DNA of 64,000 bases from Phytophthora colocasiae (lineage: Eukaryota > Oomycota > Peronosporomycetes > Peronosporales > Peronosporaceae): the NCBI GenBank assembly GCA_018806915.1, contig JAGKQI010000088.1, forward strand, positions 1,054,001 through 1,118,000. The letters run 5' to 3'. Made by a program: the position numbers and the translations under genes. The notes under the pieces were generated by a model. That model searched no databases. It was not told where the DNA came from and worked only from the letters and a program-made list of their open reading frames with translations. Positions within the stretch are counted from its first letter, which is position 1; the number at the start of each line of letters is the position of its first letter. Shown here in pieces: positions 32,901-44,678 of the stretch.

Positions 32901-34284
32901 TCAGTCTTTGTATTCGTAGTGCACGAAGAGAAGTGCATCAAAGAAGTTGCCCTTAAAGCCAACTTCTTCGCAAGCATAGGCACAGGGGTGTTCGTTCTCC
33001 ATGAAACATTGTTTATGGTCGAGCAGCCAGCGCAGAACGTGCAAGTGGCCACCTCGCGCCGCATTGTCGATTCCAGCGGTTGACCACTTTTCGTTTGGGC
33101 GATTCGTGTGCAGCCATTTCAACACAGACAAATCTCCACACGGGCTAGCCACTTCACCACTGGGAGATGTCCGCCACTTGCAGCATATACCATTGCTTGT
33201 TTTGCCGAGTTAACAGTCGTATGAGTACAGACCTACTTCACAACGTCCAAGTGGCCTCTACCCGCAGCTCCAGCAACGACGTTGTCCATTTCAGGTTTGC
33301 AGGACAGTTGAAGACTCTCATCCCGCTTCCTCTTCTTTCCCACGAGAGTCAGAGCAATAGGGTACAAGTACTAAACGACTTCGAGATGTCCATTCCTAGC
33401 TGCGTCAGCCATTTCACTTGCCAACGGTGGCATCCATGGTATAAATCGATCTCTGCCGTGCACACCAAATAAATCCGCCTTTGGATCAGCTTCAGACCGT
33501 GCATACAACCACTGGTGGACTGCTAAATGACCACCACTGGCAGCCATCCGTAGGGTGATTTGATTGCAGCCGGTGAAACCCTGTTCATGGAGATCCAAGT
33601 GCCCATTCAGTGCTGCAAAGTGAATTGCCGACGTGGAATTTCTGCCTAAATCATGATCGACTAACCATTTGACCACTTCGAGGTGCCCGCTGCCGCACAT
33701 TCCATAGCAGGTTTAGCTGTGTTCGAATCCAAGATAACCCCTCTCGTGTTAATGTGGTCTGCGAGCCCCCACAACACCGGCGATGGACCTTCACTACAGG
33801 CATTTGCAAATGCTTCACTCACACCACACTCCAGCCCAGATTCCACATGTCCTTGAGAGCATAATCGGCTCTTCTCCCCGAATGTTTTGCACAACCAACC
33901 ACTGAAGAAGCTCTAAATGACCGTGATAAGCAGCTTACCCGATTTTCATTGCTCGTATGCTCAAGTAACCATTCCACAACGTCACTATGGCCGTTCTTCA
34001 CGGCCAACTCCATATCTTTGCCTCCCCATGTCACGCCGTTGCCATTGGCATTCCCTGCATCATCCTGTGTGTAACCACTATCTTTCTCCAGTAGAAACTC
34101 CAATTGACGCTGCTTCCTCCACCACCTCCACGTCGCTCACACAGTGCGTGAAATGTCCGAAGATCCAGCCAACTAGAGCCAAATCTCGTCGTCGAATGGC
34201 TTGGATCAGTGATTGCGAGAATTTATAGTCAGATAAAGCGAGAAATACAACCGAGAGGGGCTCTGGAGGGTTCTTAATGCTCAA
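32901..34284 (-). pseudogene. ankyrin-repeat protein, broken
   Basis: Minus-strand fragments in several frames carry ankyrin-type units: ELAVKNGHSDVVEWLLEHTS, GHLEVVKWLVDHD, AALNGHLDLH, MAASGGHLAVHQWLYAR, MADAARNGHLEVV, NAARGGHLHVLRWLLDH. The apparent N-terminus (SVVFLALSDYKFSQSLIQAI, to 34284) precedes a frameshift near 34090. Large ankyrin families of this style are typical of oomycetes. The number of frame changes makes a working gene unlikely, though some gaps could be introns. Confidence 0.7.
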
Positions 34285-34299
34285 TAAAATAAGCTTAGC

Positions 34300-34306
34300 T
34301 CATTTT
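34300..34306 (+). promoter_or_regulatory. candidate oomycete Inr (TCATTTT)
   Basis: TCATTTTTTG 31-58 bp before the two candidate starts (34331, 34358) of the nuclease-like gene; it argues against the upstream ATG at 34277. Confidence 0.3.
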
Positions 34307-34357
34307 TTGTTGAGCAAGCACCATGTCACTATGTCACTCAAAGGGGGATTGTCGAAA

Positions 34358-35020
34358 ATGCAGCGGATACGATGGTGCAGTTTCCTGGCGAGAGCTTCAC
34401 GGACGTCTTCACCGTCCATACAATGCTCTGCTCTGCGACGGAGTCTCTCATCTATCCCAGGAGTGTCTAACATCCAGCCTCTAAACAGCACAAGTTGTGA
34501 GAAAGGTCTAGCTTTCGAGAAGCAGGTTGTGACGCTGATGGAGTCGCTGAACTGTGAGCTACACGCGACTCAGCAGTCACGAGATGGCGGGATCGACCAC
34601 CAGGTAAGTAATTTCACGTTGTTGATATTGGTAACTGTAGCTAATAGTCGTTGCTAACCTCAGGGCTCCTGGAAACTGCCAGACTTGGAGGTGGAAGTGG
34701 TGACGCAGTGCAAGAACGAAAGCAAACCGGTTGGTGTCCAGTACGTGCGCGAGTTCCACGGAGTGCTGAGCTTCTTTTCTCCAAGTACTGTAGGGCTATT
34801 CGCCTCTGCATCTGGCTACAGTATCTATGCCCAACGGTTCTTCCTTCGGATGACACATCCAGCTATACTGTGCACCGTGGACTCTGAATCCGGCCGCATC
34901 ACATCCTTCCTGCTCAACGACCGTGCTCAGATTTTACTACCCAAGCTCACTGTAGGGTCGTTGTTTGTGAATCATGAGCATGCTCTCGTGCTCACTTACG
35001 GGGACAGGATCCTCGGTTGA
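34358..35020 (+). CDS. Mrr/RRG7-like nuclease-fold protein, probably mitochondrial
   Basis: Two exons (34358-34603, 34664-35020) around a 60-bp intron (GTAAGT...CCTCAG) give 200 aa; starts at 34331 or 34277 would lengthen the N-terminus. The N-terminus MQRIRWCSFLARASRTSSPS, rich in Arg and Ser, looks like a mitochondrial presequence. The core GLAFEKQVVTLMES, QQSRDGGIDHQG, VEVVTQCKNES, VGVQYVREFHGVLS and GLFASASGYSIYAQ is the restriction-endonuclease-like fold of bacterial Mrr and fungal RRG7 (GGID acid, then the V-T-Q-C-K strand). RRG7 is needed for respiratory growth in yeast; biochemical role unknown. The acidic residue of the usual E-x-K is Gln, as in many Mrr proteins. Confidence 0.7.
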
Positions 35021-35147
35021 TAGACTTAACAGATCAGAGTAAAACGAGAATGATAGTGTGGACACACCACAAAATCCACAATAAAAACAAGAAAGATAGT
35101 GTGGACACATCACAAAGCCCCAAACGGCCATCCACGTTCCTCTGTCC

Positions 35148-36217
35148 ATGGCGGCGACGCTAGACCTCGCGAGCCTGCAGTCCATGGCGCAAACGCTGCG
35201 CGGAAGCTTTCTGAGCCAGGCGCTGGTGCTTCTGATGCTGGTTCTGATTCTACGCTACGTGGCGGCGTCTTGGCGCTCCGGTTTGGCGCCCTTTGAAGTA
35301 CAGACTTGTCCGCCGATCAACACGCACGTGCATTACCGCTACGGCGTGTCCCAAATGCAGGGTAGAAGGCCTTACATGGAGGACCGACACGCAGCTATGG
35401 CGGATCTCAATGGGGACCCGAAACAGAGCTTCTACGGCATCTTCGACGGCCATGGGGGCGAAGGCGCTGCCAAGTACGTCAAAGCAGCTGTATCATAATG
35501 GTTTATCCGATAAAAAGTGGCTAATGACTTTCTGTGTAGCTACTGTGTGCAAGCCATGTGCCAGAATGTGATCCGAGAGCCATCGATCACTAAGGATCCA
35601 GTCGAAGCGCTAAAGAACGGATTCCTGCGGACAGACCAAGAGGTTGGCAAATGATTGCAACTTGCTGCAATTGCTCGATTGATATTAATTCTTTGTGTTA
35701 ATAGTATTTGCAGATTGCCAACCGTAAAAATTCAGAAGACGGAACTACGGCCGTTGTGGTCCTCACGCAAGGTGACGAGATTTACGTGGCACATACAGGC
35801 GATTCTCGAGCCGTCTTGGTGCATCGCAATGGCAAAATGTCGGTATTGACATCCGATCATAAGCCAAATCGACCGGACGAACGCCGGCGGATCCAGGAAT
35901 TGGGTGGATCAGTCGTTTTCTGGGGTGTGTGGCGTGTAGAAGGCATCCTCGCGGTGTCTCGCGCTATTGGCGATCGCATGCTAAAGCCTTTCGTGGTGGC
36001 AGAGCCTGAAGTGAAAAAGTTTACGAGAACCGAGTCGGATCACTATGTCGTTCTGGCTAGTGATGGAGTGTGGGACACGGTCTCCAATGACGACGCGGCA
36101 CAATTGGTGCTCAGATATGAAGAGCCGCAAGCTGCAGCACAACGGATCATGGAGGAGGCGTACGCACGCGGAAGTATGGACAATATCTGTGTCATGGTCA
36201 TTGACTTGAGAGAGTAA
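35148..36217 (+). CDS. PP2C-type Ser/Thr phosphatase, membrane-anchored
   Basis: Three exons (35148-35473, 35540-35642, 35714-36217) give 310 aa; introns of 66 bp (GTACGT...TGTAG) and 71 bp (GTTGGC...TGCAG). Residues about 20-40 (LSQALVLLMLVLILRYVAAS) form a membrane anchor. The catalytic domain has the metal-binding MEDRH and FDGHGG, DGTTAVVVL, HTGDSRAVL, LTSDHKPNRPDERRRI, LAVSRAIGD, LASDGVWD and a final SMDNICVMVIDL, where most PP2Cs have DN-I/V-T. Manganese/magnesium-dependent phosphatase of PPM family; substrate unknown. All key aspartates are present. Confidence 0.9.
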
Positions 36218-36331
36218 GTGCAAAGCTGTTTGTGCTGGTTATGTGGGAAAGCTAACTCTGTGGTCATCTTTCCAGGGAAAAGAATGAGTGTTCGGTAAAA
36301 GACGCATAGCTTGACTGGATAGAGCAAAAGG

Positions 36332-36771
36332 GTAGCATACCTGTCAATAGTGGCGATGACAATGACGGCAGCGAATACGCGATGCAATTCCCTGTTAACT
36401 AACGTCACATGATGTGACTGTCCAAGCTACAGATACCAACAAAGAGACGAGAAGCCAATAGAATAGTCCTCATATTCAAGTGCCAGAAGGAAGACCGTAA
36501 ACTTGCGGCTTCAGCTAAACGCAGCATGGGACTGCAACTTACTACTTGTACGTAGCATACCTGTCAATAGTGGCGATGACAATGACGGCAGCGAATACGC
36601 GATGCAATTCCCTGTTAACTAACGTCACATGATGTGACTGTCCAAGCTACAGATACCAACAAAGAGACGAGAAGCCAATAGAATAGTCCTCATATTCAAG
36701 TGCCAGAAGGAAGACCGTAAACTTGCGGCTTCAGCTAAACGCAGCATGGGACTGCAACTTACTACTTGTAC
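36332..36771. repeat. perfect 2 x 220-bp tandem duplication
   Basis: 36332-36551 and 36552-36771 look identical base for base. The unit holds the last codons and stop of the minus-strand gene 36762-37292 and its 3' flank, so the duplication left the gene intact and added a second 3' flank. Confidence 0.9.
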
Positions 36772-37292
36772 GTAGGCTGAACTGGTTTGCACAGTTGTTT
36801 GTGGAACTTTGGATCCACGACGGGGTCCATGGATACCGAAGCGTCTGTAACGTAGCGGGCCTTGACGAGTGCTTCACCTTCATTGGTCCAACGTTCACGG
36901 TGTTTCTGGAGTTCCTCACCTCTCATCGTTCTCCCTTTCATCTCTCGTGGTGCTGCAAATTCTGTGGGTTTACTGGAGTTGTTGTACGCGGATTGTGAAA
37001 GTGACTGCCACGTTCCGGATCCTCTCGTTTTATCTGCTCCGACAAGTTCGTTGTAGTTGTACTTGGACGAGTCGTTGACATTCCGGAGACCTGCTCCGAA
37101 TTCTTTGACTATGATACCTGCTCCTTCTTGCATCTGCGTACGAGTGTTGCTGGTGTAGTTGATTCCTCCATCACGAACGTCTTTGATTGCACCGGGGCGA
37201 TAAGCTTCCTCCACGAAGTTCCCCACTAACGTTTTGCATTCGAATGAGCGCTTTCCACCGCGTAGGATGTTCGAACCTCCACCTCCCAGCAT
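36762..37292 (-). CDS. small basic protein of unknown function
   Basis: 176 aa from ATG 37292 (MLGGGGSNILRGGKRSFECK) in one exon. No membrane segment or signal peptide. Sequence features: GNFVEEAYRPGAIKDVRDGG, a middle part with INYTSNTRTQMQEGAG, and a C-terminus rich in Lys, Pro and Tyr. I do not recognise it. Its upstream side is 117 bp from a Gypsy insertion at 37410, which may have displaced its promoter. Confidence 0.6.
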   Translation of the reverse strand: MLGGGGSNILRGGKRSFECKTLVGNFVEEAYRPGAIKDVRDGGINYTSNTRTQMQEGAGIIVKEFGAGLRNVNDSSKYNYNELVGADKTRGSGTWQSLSQSAYNNSSKPTEFAAPREMKGRTMRGEELQKHRERWTNEGEALVKARYVTDASVSMDPVVDPKFHKQLCKPVQPTYK

Positions 37293-37409
37293 TTCTAACG
37301 CCGTGAATTAGGAAATGGGCATGCTCATGGAAATCCAATGTCCTCGTCAACAATTTATAGCACAGTTCTTGTCGGCTAAAGATGGATTCGTTTGGAGAAG
37401 GATCAAGTG

Positions 37410-37673
37410 TGACACGGGTGAGAGCACCACACTTGGCAGGTGGGAGCACCACTCCTTGCAGGTGGTGGAATTGTGGGAGTAGCTACTTCTTGTGGAAGAC
37501 TCCTGGATACATGTACGGGCCACAGATTGTCAGAGTAGGAACTAGCATGAAGTAGGCTAGCGCACGAGGCACTCTAATCTATAAATTCATTCTCCATTTT
37601 ACCTTCTACATCGCAGCCCCTCTCAAGCAAGGACTACGGTGCCAGATTCGCCTCTCTGCAAGCCACGGCGTCA
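37410..37673 (+). repeat. 5' LTR of Gypsy element
   Basis: 264 bp, starting TGACACGGGTGAGAGC and ending GGCGTCA. It has a 22-bp internal duplication (GGTGGGAGCACCACTCCTTGCA) and lacks 3 bp at the end relative to the 3' LTR. Confidence 0.85.
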
Positions 37674-37740
37674 TTTTGATATATCAAACTTGAAATTTGG
37701 AAATCGGAAATAAGGGAATCAACCAACCGCCTTATCAAGC

Positions 37741-40700
37741 ATGGGGCGATCGAACAAGGCTGAGTTCGTAACTCACACTTTCGTGATCACGCCCGCTACC
37801 GCTGACGTTCTGCGGAGACGGCTACCATCAAGATCCCGAAGTTTCGAGGAAGTGCTCGCGACTGGCTCAAATGGAGCAGCGTCAATTCCGCAGTCTCGCT
37901 CGGAAGAAGCAATGGACGGACGAGCAGAAGGCTCACAACTTGGTCGCGCTGATCGACGGAGAGCTGAGTCTGACGTAGAGCAAGCCGCCATTGACGCTGT
38001 CAATACGGGAAGGAGCTTCAAGAGTTCTTCTCGGACGTTGGCCTGCTGACGGTCCCTGCGGACTTTAGTGAAGACTTGATAACGAGCTCTGGACCATGAA
38101 GAAACAGCGCGACGAGACTGTCGCCAAGTTCTCCCAGCGCCTGAAGGAGAACGTCCATGTTCGCCGAGCTACCGCTGAACGCTGAAGAAGTACCTGAGGT
38201 ACAGCAGTGCCGTTACTCAAACGAGGAATGCCACGAGCATGGCAAGAGAAGCTGGCTGCAGCAGGCATCGTGCACGATCGGTTCCAGCGAGCTTGTGCTT
38301 TATTTTTCGCGTATTGAGAAAATTGAACAGCAGCCAGTGACACGCGAGCAGAAGCATGGAAAGCAGCACAATGGTCGGACCAAGGATCAACAGGGAGATA
38401 GTAAATAACCCAAAAGTCAGAATAAAGACCGCAAGAAGAACGGTGATCGCTCGGAGCGGAAGGCTAAAGGCGACAAGTGGTGTTCGTTCCACAAATCGAA
38501 CTCGCACAATACCAGCGACTGCTACACTGTGAAAAAGAAGGAGGAGCAAAGCTCGTCGAGACGAAGCCATCCTCCTCAGGAAAGCGCAAAACTCGGTACC
38601 CCGCATCCGCAAGGACTCAGTATCGACTCAGACTCAGATGCAAGTGATGAGTTCAAGTTTATCGGACTAGTGACGAAGGAGGAACGCCCAACAAGTGCTC
38701 CATTGCGTATTCCGGTAAAACTAAAACGCGGCGGTCAGGCATTTGACGCTCTGTTGACAGTGGTGCATCCAAGAGCATCATCAACGGCGCAACGCCACAG
38801 CCAATGTGAACCTTTCGGGAGGAAGTTTATCCCCGCATCTCCAACTGTCTTTGAGACGATGAGCGGTTCCAGTTACCAGTGGTGGAACGACGATGGTGCA
38901 GTTTACCATCCGACACTGAAGTCAGACTCCGTTATCACTCACCGTTTCGAGGTGATCGAAGACAGCCACGATGCAATGGTGATCGGCCGAGACATTGGCG
39001 AACGCCCTCGGCCTGATACTCAATTTCAAAGACAAAGTGGTTCAGTGGGACGAGAACAGTTATCGTTTAAATACCGGTCGTGGTGGATCAAAAAGGGCAT
39101 GAAACAAGTGAGCAAGATGCACAACAGGAGGACTTGTACCGGATGAGACGAAAGAGATCGCTGATGGTGCTGTCCAACCCGAGCAGCTGCTGCCAGAACT
39201 CCAGGATGCAGAACTTGCTCAGAAGTACTTGGACTTGTTGGTGAAGCACCAGAAGCTATACGATGGACACTTAGGACGCATGCGTTTTGACGACTACTTG
39301 ATCCCGATCTCGCCTGACTACAAGCCGGTGCATGCGAAGCCCTACGCTATCCCACGTAGCCAGGAAGAGAAAGCTGGGAAGTGATTCAACGCCTAATTAA
39401 CGCTGATGTGCTGGAGCAGATTTACGATTCTGAAATGGCGTCTCCCGCGTTCTTCCTGGTAAAGAAAGATGGCTCACTGCGACTACTTATCGACCAGATG
39501 GCTTAATGTTCTGCGCAGGAGTCCATACTACGTGCCGCGTATCCGCGAGATTTTGATGCGACTTGCCAGCGCAAAGTGCATCTCGACGTTCGATGCTAAC
39601 CTTGGCTACTATGCGAGGAGACTGGCGAAGCAGAGCCGCCCGCTAACTGCATTCTGTCTGCCGTTCGGCAAGTTCCAGTACAAGCGCCTTCCGATGGGCA
39701 TCTCGACGGCCCTGGACGAGTACCAGGCGTGCATGCAAAGGATCGTCGGTGACTTGGAGTTCGTCGTTGTCTACTTGGATGATATTTTGGTGTTCTCGAA
39801 GGACGAAGAAGAGCACTCTGGAACACTTGCGCATCGTGTTCGAGCGCTTGAGAGCTACAATGCCACCTGAATGGAAAGAAGTGCCACATTTTACGAGCAG
39901 AAGTGGACTATTTAGGCTACACGCTCTCAGCGGAGGCGTGAAGCCTCAGGCTAAGAAGATACAGGCTATTCAGCAGATTGCGGTGCGGCGCAATCGTAAG
40001 GAGTTGCGACGCTTCCTGGGCATGATCAATTACCAGGGACATGGTGCCGAACAAGATTACACTGTGCAAACCGCCGCGCACAGGTTTACAAGCAGCAAGG
40101 TCCTGTCTACGTGGCTACCCAGTGACACCGAGGCTTTTCGAGCCATACAACGAGCTTTTGCTGAAGCCGTGCTGTTGTCCTTCCCAGACTTTGACAAGCC
40201 GTTCCAGCTGTACGCGGACGCGAGCGGGACACAACTCGGTGGATTAGTGATGCAGGAGACGAAGATCCTTGCGTGCTATTCAAGAAACGTTGAACAAACA
40301 CCAGATCAACTATACTACGATGGAGCTGAACTGCTTTCGATCGTCGAGCTGCTACGTGAGTATCGGACGATGCTACTTCGGCTTTCCGGTGGTGGTGCAC
40401 ACTGATCACAAGAATCTAATCTATCCTACCGAGACGAGCGCCCCGAGTCAAACGCTGAAGCTGCTTCTGTCTGAATATCGACTTTCTACACTATTGAAGG
40501 CGTGAAGAACGGGCGCTGATGCCTTCTCGCGCATGCGTTTCGCGATGGACGAGGGCAAGTCACTGTACGAGGAGATCTGCGCAGCGACCAGCCATTGAGT
40601 GCGTAAATGCATGGACCTGTTCTCCGACAGTACCAAGACGCTGATGAGATGATCATGAAGATTAAATCCGCGTGTATGGCCGGCAACAACAACCCGGACT

Positions 40701-41657
40701 ATCAGCTCATGCCACTGCTAGGGTGCACCTTAGTGGCGTACCAGAAGAGAGTGATTGCCCCAGAGACCCTGCGTGACGACCTCATCTCGTGGTACCATCA
40801 GAACCTCGACACCCTGCGAGCGAAAGGCAGTACAAGACGATGAGGATCACGTTCTACTGGCCTAGCATGGAGACCACCATCGACCAGTTTGTACGGAAGT
40901 ATTGTCTGTAAGCGTGCTGGAAGTCGCACGGCGGGAAATAAGATTGGCGGCTGTTGCCACCGCGAACAATGAAAACCGTGGAACCCATTTGACGTTGTTC
41001 ACGTCGATCTTATCGGACCTTACGAAGGAGAAGGCTACGGGATCACCATGATCGACCAGGCGACCTGTTGGCTGGAGGTCGGCGTCCAACCCGACAAAGA
41101 ATCGCTTACAACGGCTGGAAAGCTTCGACCGTGAATGGCTCTGTCGATACCCGAGACCTCGCAAGGTGGTACATGATCAGGGACCAGAGTTTACCGGTGA
41201 AGAGTTCCAAGAGCTACTTCGAAGCTACGGAATTACGGCCAAGCCAATTACGGCAAAGAACCCACAAGCAAATGCGATCTGTGAACGAGTCCACCTCGAG
41301 ATTGGAAACATCCTCCGCTGTCACGAAGGAGCAGACTGGAGGCCGGTGCTCTACTCCGCAGCTTGTGCTGTCCGAGCCAGCTATCATAGCATCCTCAATG
41401 CTTCTCCTGGCCAGCTCATCTTCGGACAAGATATGATCTCGCGCCAATTGTACGACGCTAACTGGAGCTACTTATCAAAGCGAAGATTCAATGCAATTCT
41501 TGCCGACAACGATCGCGAGAACGACAAGCGTCTCGAGCACTTCTACAAGCCCGGGGACCAAGTGATGCTACGGATCCCTAAACACTTTCGGGCCAAGCCT
41601 GCGCTGTCGCTGACGGCCCATTCCCGATCAAGACCGTGCACAACAACGGCACAGTGA
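37741..41657 (+). pseudogene. Gypsy gag-pol remnants
   Basis: Gag-like ORF from 37741 (MGRSNKAEFVTHTFVITPAT); a zinc-knuckle-like WCSFHKSNSHNTSDCY near 38480; a protease start near 38700-38770; reverse transcriptase (DYKPVHAKPYAIPR, FLVKKDGSLR, FQYKRLPMGIS, VVVYLDDILVFS, 39240-39880); RNase H (FQLYADASGTQLGG, about 40200); integrase (WPSMETTIDQFV, then HDQGPEFTGEEFQELL and NPQANAICERVHLEIGN, 40850-41657). Frameshifts and stops occur in nearly every domain. Confidence 0.85.
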
Positions 41658-41741
41658 CCTTGGACAAAGGGACTTCGCTTCAGCAAGTCAGTTTGCGCCG
41701 AATCTTCCCGTGCTAGCTAGCACAACATAATGGGGGGAGCA

Positions 41742-41986
41742 TGACACGGGTGAGAGCACCACACTTGGCAGGTGGTGGAATTGTGGGAGTAGCTACTTCT
41801 TGTGGAAGACTCCTGGATACATGTACGGGCCACAGATTGTCAGAGTAGGAACTAGCATGAAGTAGGCTAGCGCACGAGGCACTCTAATCTATAAATTCAT
41901 TCTCCATTTTACCTTCTACATCGCAGCCCCTCTCAAGCAAGGACTACGGTGCCAGATTCGCCTCTCTGCAAGCCACGGGCGTGTCA
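41742..41986 (+). repeat. 3' LTR of Gypsy element
   Basis: 245 bp, TGACACG ... CGTGTCA, with perfect 7-bp inverted ends. Nearly identical to the 5' LTR except for the 22-bp and 3-bp indels. Confidence 0.85.
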
Positions 41987-42399
41987 AGTGATACAATAGC
42001 GCCTTTCAGTAACACTAGCTCTAAAAATGATGTTAGGTGTACATATTAATATTCTCTCCCACAAAAATACTTTGAAGTTCAAACACAAAGCAAGAGCAAT
42101 ACATGTAAACCTTTTTTTTACCAAAAAAATATAATGATCCCGGTGTATGAATGCCGCCTGTGCAAGTTTCTCTCAAGCCTTGAAAGCAAGTCTCTCGTTC
42201 GAAGGACCGTTTCTCTTAATCCCATGAAACGGCATATTCGATCTCTCAACGTTTCGCATGAATTAACCTCTCCATACTGTTTGTAACAAATCAGAACCTC
42301 AGCAATAGCATATTTCATCTTTTGGATGTTCTCTCATACAAATACGCAGTCATTCCTGCTCGCTAAAAATCACTTGGTAAGAGTGCCACCCACATCTCC
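41987..42399. other. intergenic, no gene seen
   Basis: AT-rich stretch with no supported gene between the Gypsy element and the PDZ gene. Confidence 0.5.
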
Positions 42400-42406
42400 T
42401 CATTTT
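42400..42406 (+). promoter_or_regulatory. candidate oomycete Inr (TCATTTT)
   Basis: CCTCATTTTGCATC lies 20 bp before the ATG of the PDZ gene and is a good match to the oomycete initiator core. Confidence 0.4.
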
Positions 42407-42419
42407 GCATCAAGACGCC

Positions 42420-43604
42420 ATGGGAGAAAGCTTAACTGTCAGGTACGTAAAGGGGGAGGAACAGCAACACCTTGTTTTGTATCACTAACGAACGTCCTTT
42501 AGGCTGTTCGTGCGCACGCAGACGTATGACATCCCGTGCGACCCGCGGCAGCCGGCCAAGTGGCTATTGCTACAAGCCAAGAACATCCAACGTTCCAGTC
42601 AGAAAAACATGCCTGAAGATGAACTGGAAGTGCTCTTTAACCGTACGACACGCCAAGTGATCAACTTGGAGGATTCCATTGGCAGTAGCGTCTCCCCCAT
42701 GGACGTAATCGACGCCCGGACATTGCTACAAACTCCGGATACGTCCTTCAATAGTGCCATGTTCCCGTGGTTACGTTCGTACCCTGGTGGGTTACTCTCG
42801 AACGACAAGATCGACTCGTCCAACGGGCTCTTCTTCCAGCAGCTATACGCCTTCACGCTCATTGGCAAACGCACACCAGTGTCTGCAGCTCAACGCAAAC
42901 AGAAAAATGACCAGGACGCCTTCTTGTCGCTACTGCACACGTACGTTATGGGCAATTACGACCAGGACCACAGATCACGACCACAGCCGTCAAATGGACG
43001 GTATCAAACAACTCAGCATGCCAATGGAGGACGTACAACCACATCTTCAAGAGAGAACCAGTACACAGGTGTCCGACGAACGACTGTGCCTTCTTCACCC
43101 GTATACCCACCAGAACATGACCCCAATGGCTTCTCCGACTCTGGATCTGATAGCAGCTTGGAAGATTCGCCATATCCGACACACTCTACGCAAACGAACG
43201 AACGTGCTGGACCGCAGCGTATCCCCGCTCCTTCAAGTCCTGCGCACCAGGTGCCAACGATTCCGTCTCCGTCAGTTCCACGCCCACAGAATGCACTAGA
43301 TGGGATGGAGAATGTATTTGATATTGTATTCAAGCAGCAGGCTATTGGCATGAAGCTCGGCGCTGATGAGACCAAGCAGTTCGCTATTGTGAAGGAGTGC
43401 TTCGAAGGGTCTGAAGCTAAGAGATACCCTGAGATTCAGAGCGGAGTGGTCATTTTGGCGGTGAACGGGCAGGAGGTGAGCGGTCTGGGGCTATCTCGCG
43501 TGCTGTACAGATTACGGGAGGCTCCGCGTCCTGTGGTTGTTCGCTTTGGACGCATGTCAACCCGTCAGTTGCTGGAAAGACGCAAAGCTCGTGGTCCATG
43601 GTAA
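42420..43604 (+). CDS. PDZ-domain protein
   Basis: A 23-bp first exon (42420-42442, MGESLTVR), a 60-bp intron (GTACGT...TTTAG) and a second exon (42503-43604) give 374 aa. The first 150 residues form an unrecognised folded region (RTQTYDIPCDPRQPAKWLLL; MFPWLRSYPGGLLSND). The middle is Ser/Pro/Thr-rich and probably disordered. The C-terminus (about 270-355) is a PDZ domain: FDIVFKQQAIGMKLGADE, then SGVVILAVNGQEVSGLGLS. The carboxylate-binding loop reads IGMKL in place of GLGF, which is within PDZ variation. Probably a scaffold or trafficking adaptor; partners unknown. Confidence 0.8.
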
Positions 43605-43843
43605 ATACGTGAAGATTCCGCCGAGAACCTTTGGTATCAATGCGACGGCAACCAGAGAACTTCCGCTTCGTGTTGGTGAGCGTGTTCTACTACAATATTG
43701 GCAGAGAAGACGAATGTTGATGCTATCTCGTCTTCTTTACGATTCAAATACCCGGTAATGCAAAACAATCCAAACTGTTGTCTCCCATTTCGAGAAATAT
43801 GCTACAGATATCCCTTTTAGTGCTAAACAAGACATCACGTTGA

Positions 43844-44678
43844 TTAGAAGAGTTCTTGCAGCTCCAGGTCAAACTTGGAGAGAGCTTTGTCAGTATCTGG
43901 CGAGCGGATCGTCAGTCGGCGAGAGGATTTGTCAGCTGATAGATCGATACGTTCGATGACGATTGTGTCCACAGCCACGAGTGGAGCGTCGAGTTCATGG
44001 CGGTCACTACGCAGCAGCAACTCAATGTCTTTGTTCGCGTAGATCCCAAACAAATTCACAGATTTAATACGACACTTGAAGCGATGATCTGCACATGCAC
44101 AACTAACGTAAGACAGAGCGAATTCTAATCAACACAATGTACCTTCATAGTCTCGACCGAGAGTCACATCCAGTGGAACACCAGAGGCTCCACGAGGCTT
44201 AATCTTCCCACCAGCAACAGACACCGTTAAAAAGATAAGCAATACTAGTAGTTGTTCTGTTATCACAGCTTAAATGTACCAGTAGTTCAGGTGACGCGAA
44301 GAGTTCATGAACCGCAAAAAACGAGTCGGCACCACTGAGCGTTCGGCTGCATCCACGCATGATGCGGTCGACCACCAGCAATGCACGCTCAGGATTCTCA
44401 TCACCACCCACATGTTCGTTTACAATATGTTTAACAGCCGCCACAAAGGCTTCCGTACGATCGCCCCCCACAAAACGTACACCATTGAGCATAATTTCCT
44501 CCCTTGCGGCATCTCGAAAAGCCTGTGCAGTGTTAACGTCGCACTGCGTAGGCAATGGAATAGCAGTCAATGGGTCTACAAAGGTTTTTAGTACTTCCAC
44601 GTAGTCAGCAGGACGTGGCGATGGCCCCAATGCACGACGCATCGTGCGCACAAGTTCCATATCTAACAAGGGCTGCAT
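43844..44678 (-). CDS. conserved-looking protein of unknown function
   Basis: Proposed exons on the minus strand: 44678-44280, 44203-44143, 44088-43844, giving 234 aa. The second intron (54 bp, GTACAT...GTGCAG) is convincing; the first (76 bp, GTACAT...GGGAAG) uses an AAG acceptor and could instead be a frame shift a little upstream. The N-terminal part is helical (MQPLLDMELVRTMRRALGPS; ERALLVVDRIMRGCSR). The C-terminal part (PLDVTLGRDYEDHRFKCRIK, VNLFGIYANKDIELLLRSD) looks beta-rich. I do not recognise the family. It is divergent from the TTLL gene with 99 bp between the start codons. Confidence 0.6.

Larger units (their letters stand above)
37410..41986 (+). mobile_element. Gypsy LTR retrotransposon, decayed
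   Basis: 4.6-kb element with two LTRs and a 4-bp target duplication AGTG (37406-37409 and 41987-41990). A purine-rich tract (TGGGGGGAGCA) precedes the 3' LTR. The internal region has gag, protease, reverse transcriptase, RNase H and integrase in the Gypsy (Ty3) order, all broken. Confidence 0.85.

Noticed and set aside
34277..34357. Upstream ATG of the Mrr/RRG7-like gene
   Set aside because: It lies before the candidate initiator, and the presequence-like N-terminus begins at 34358.
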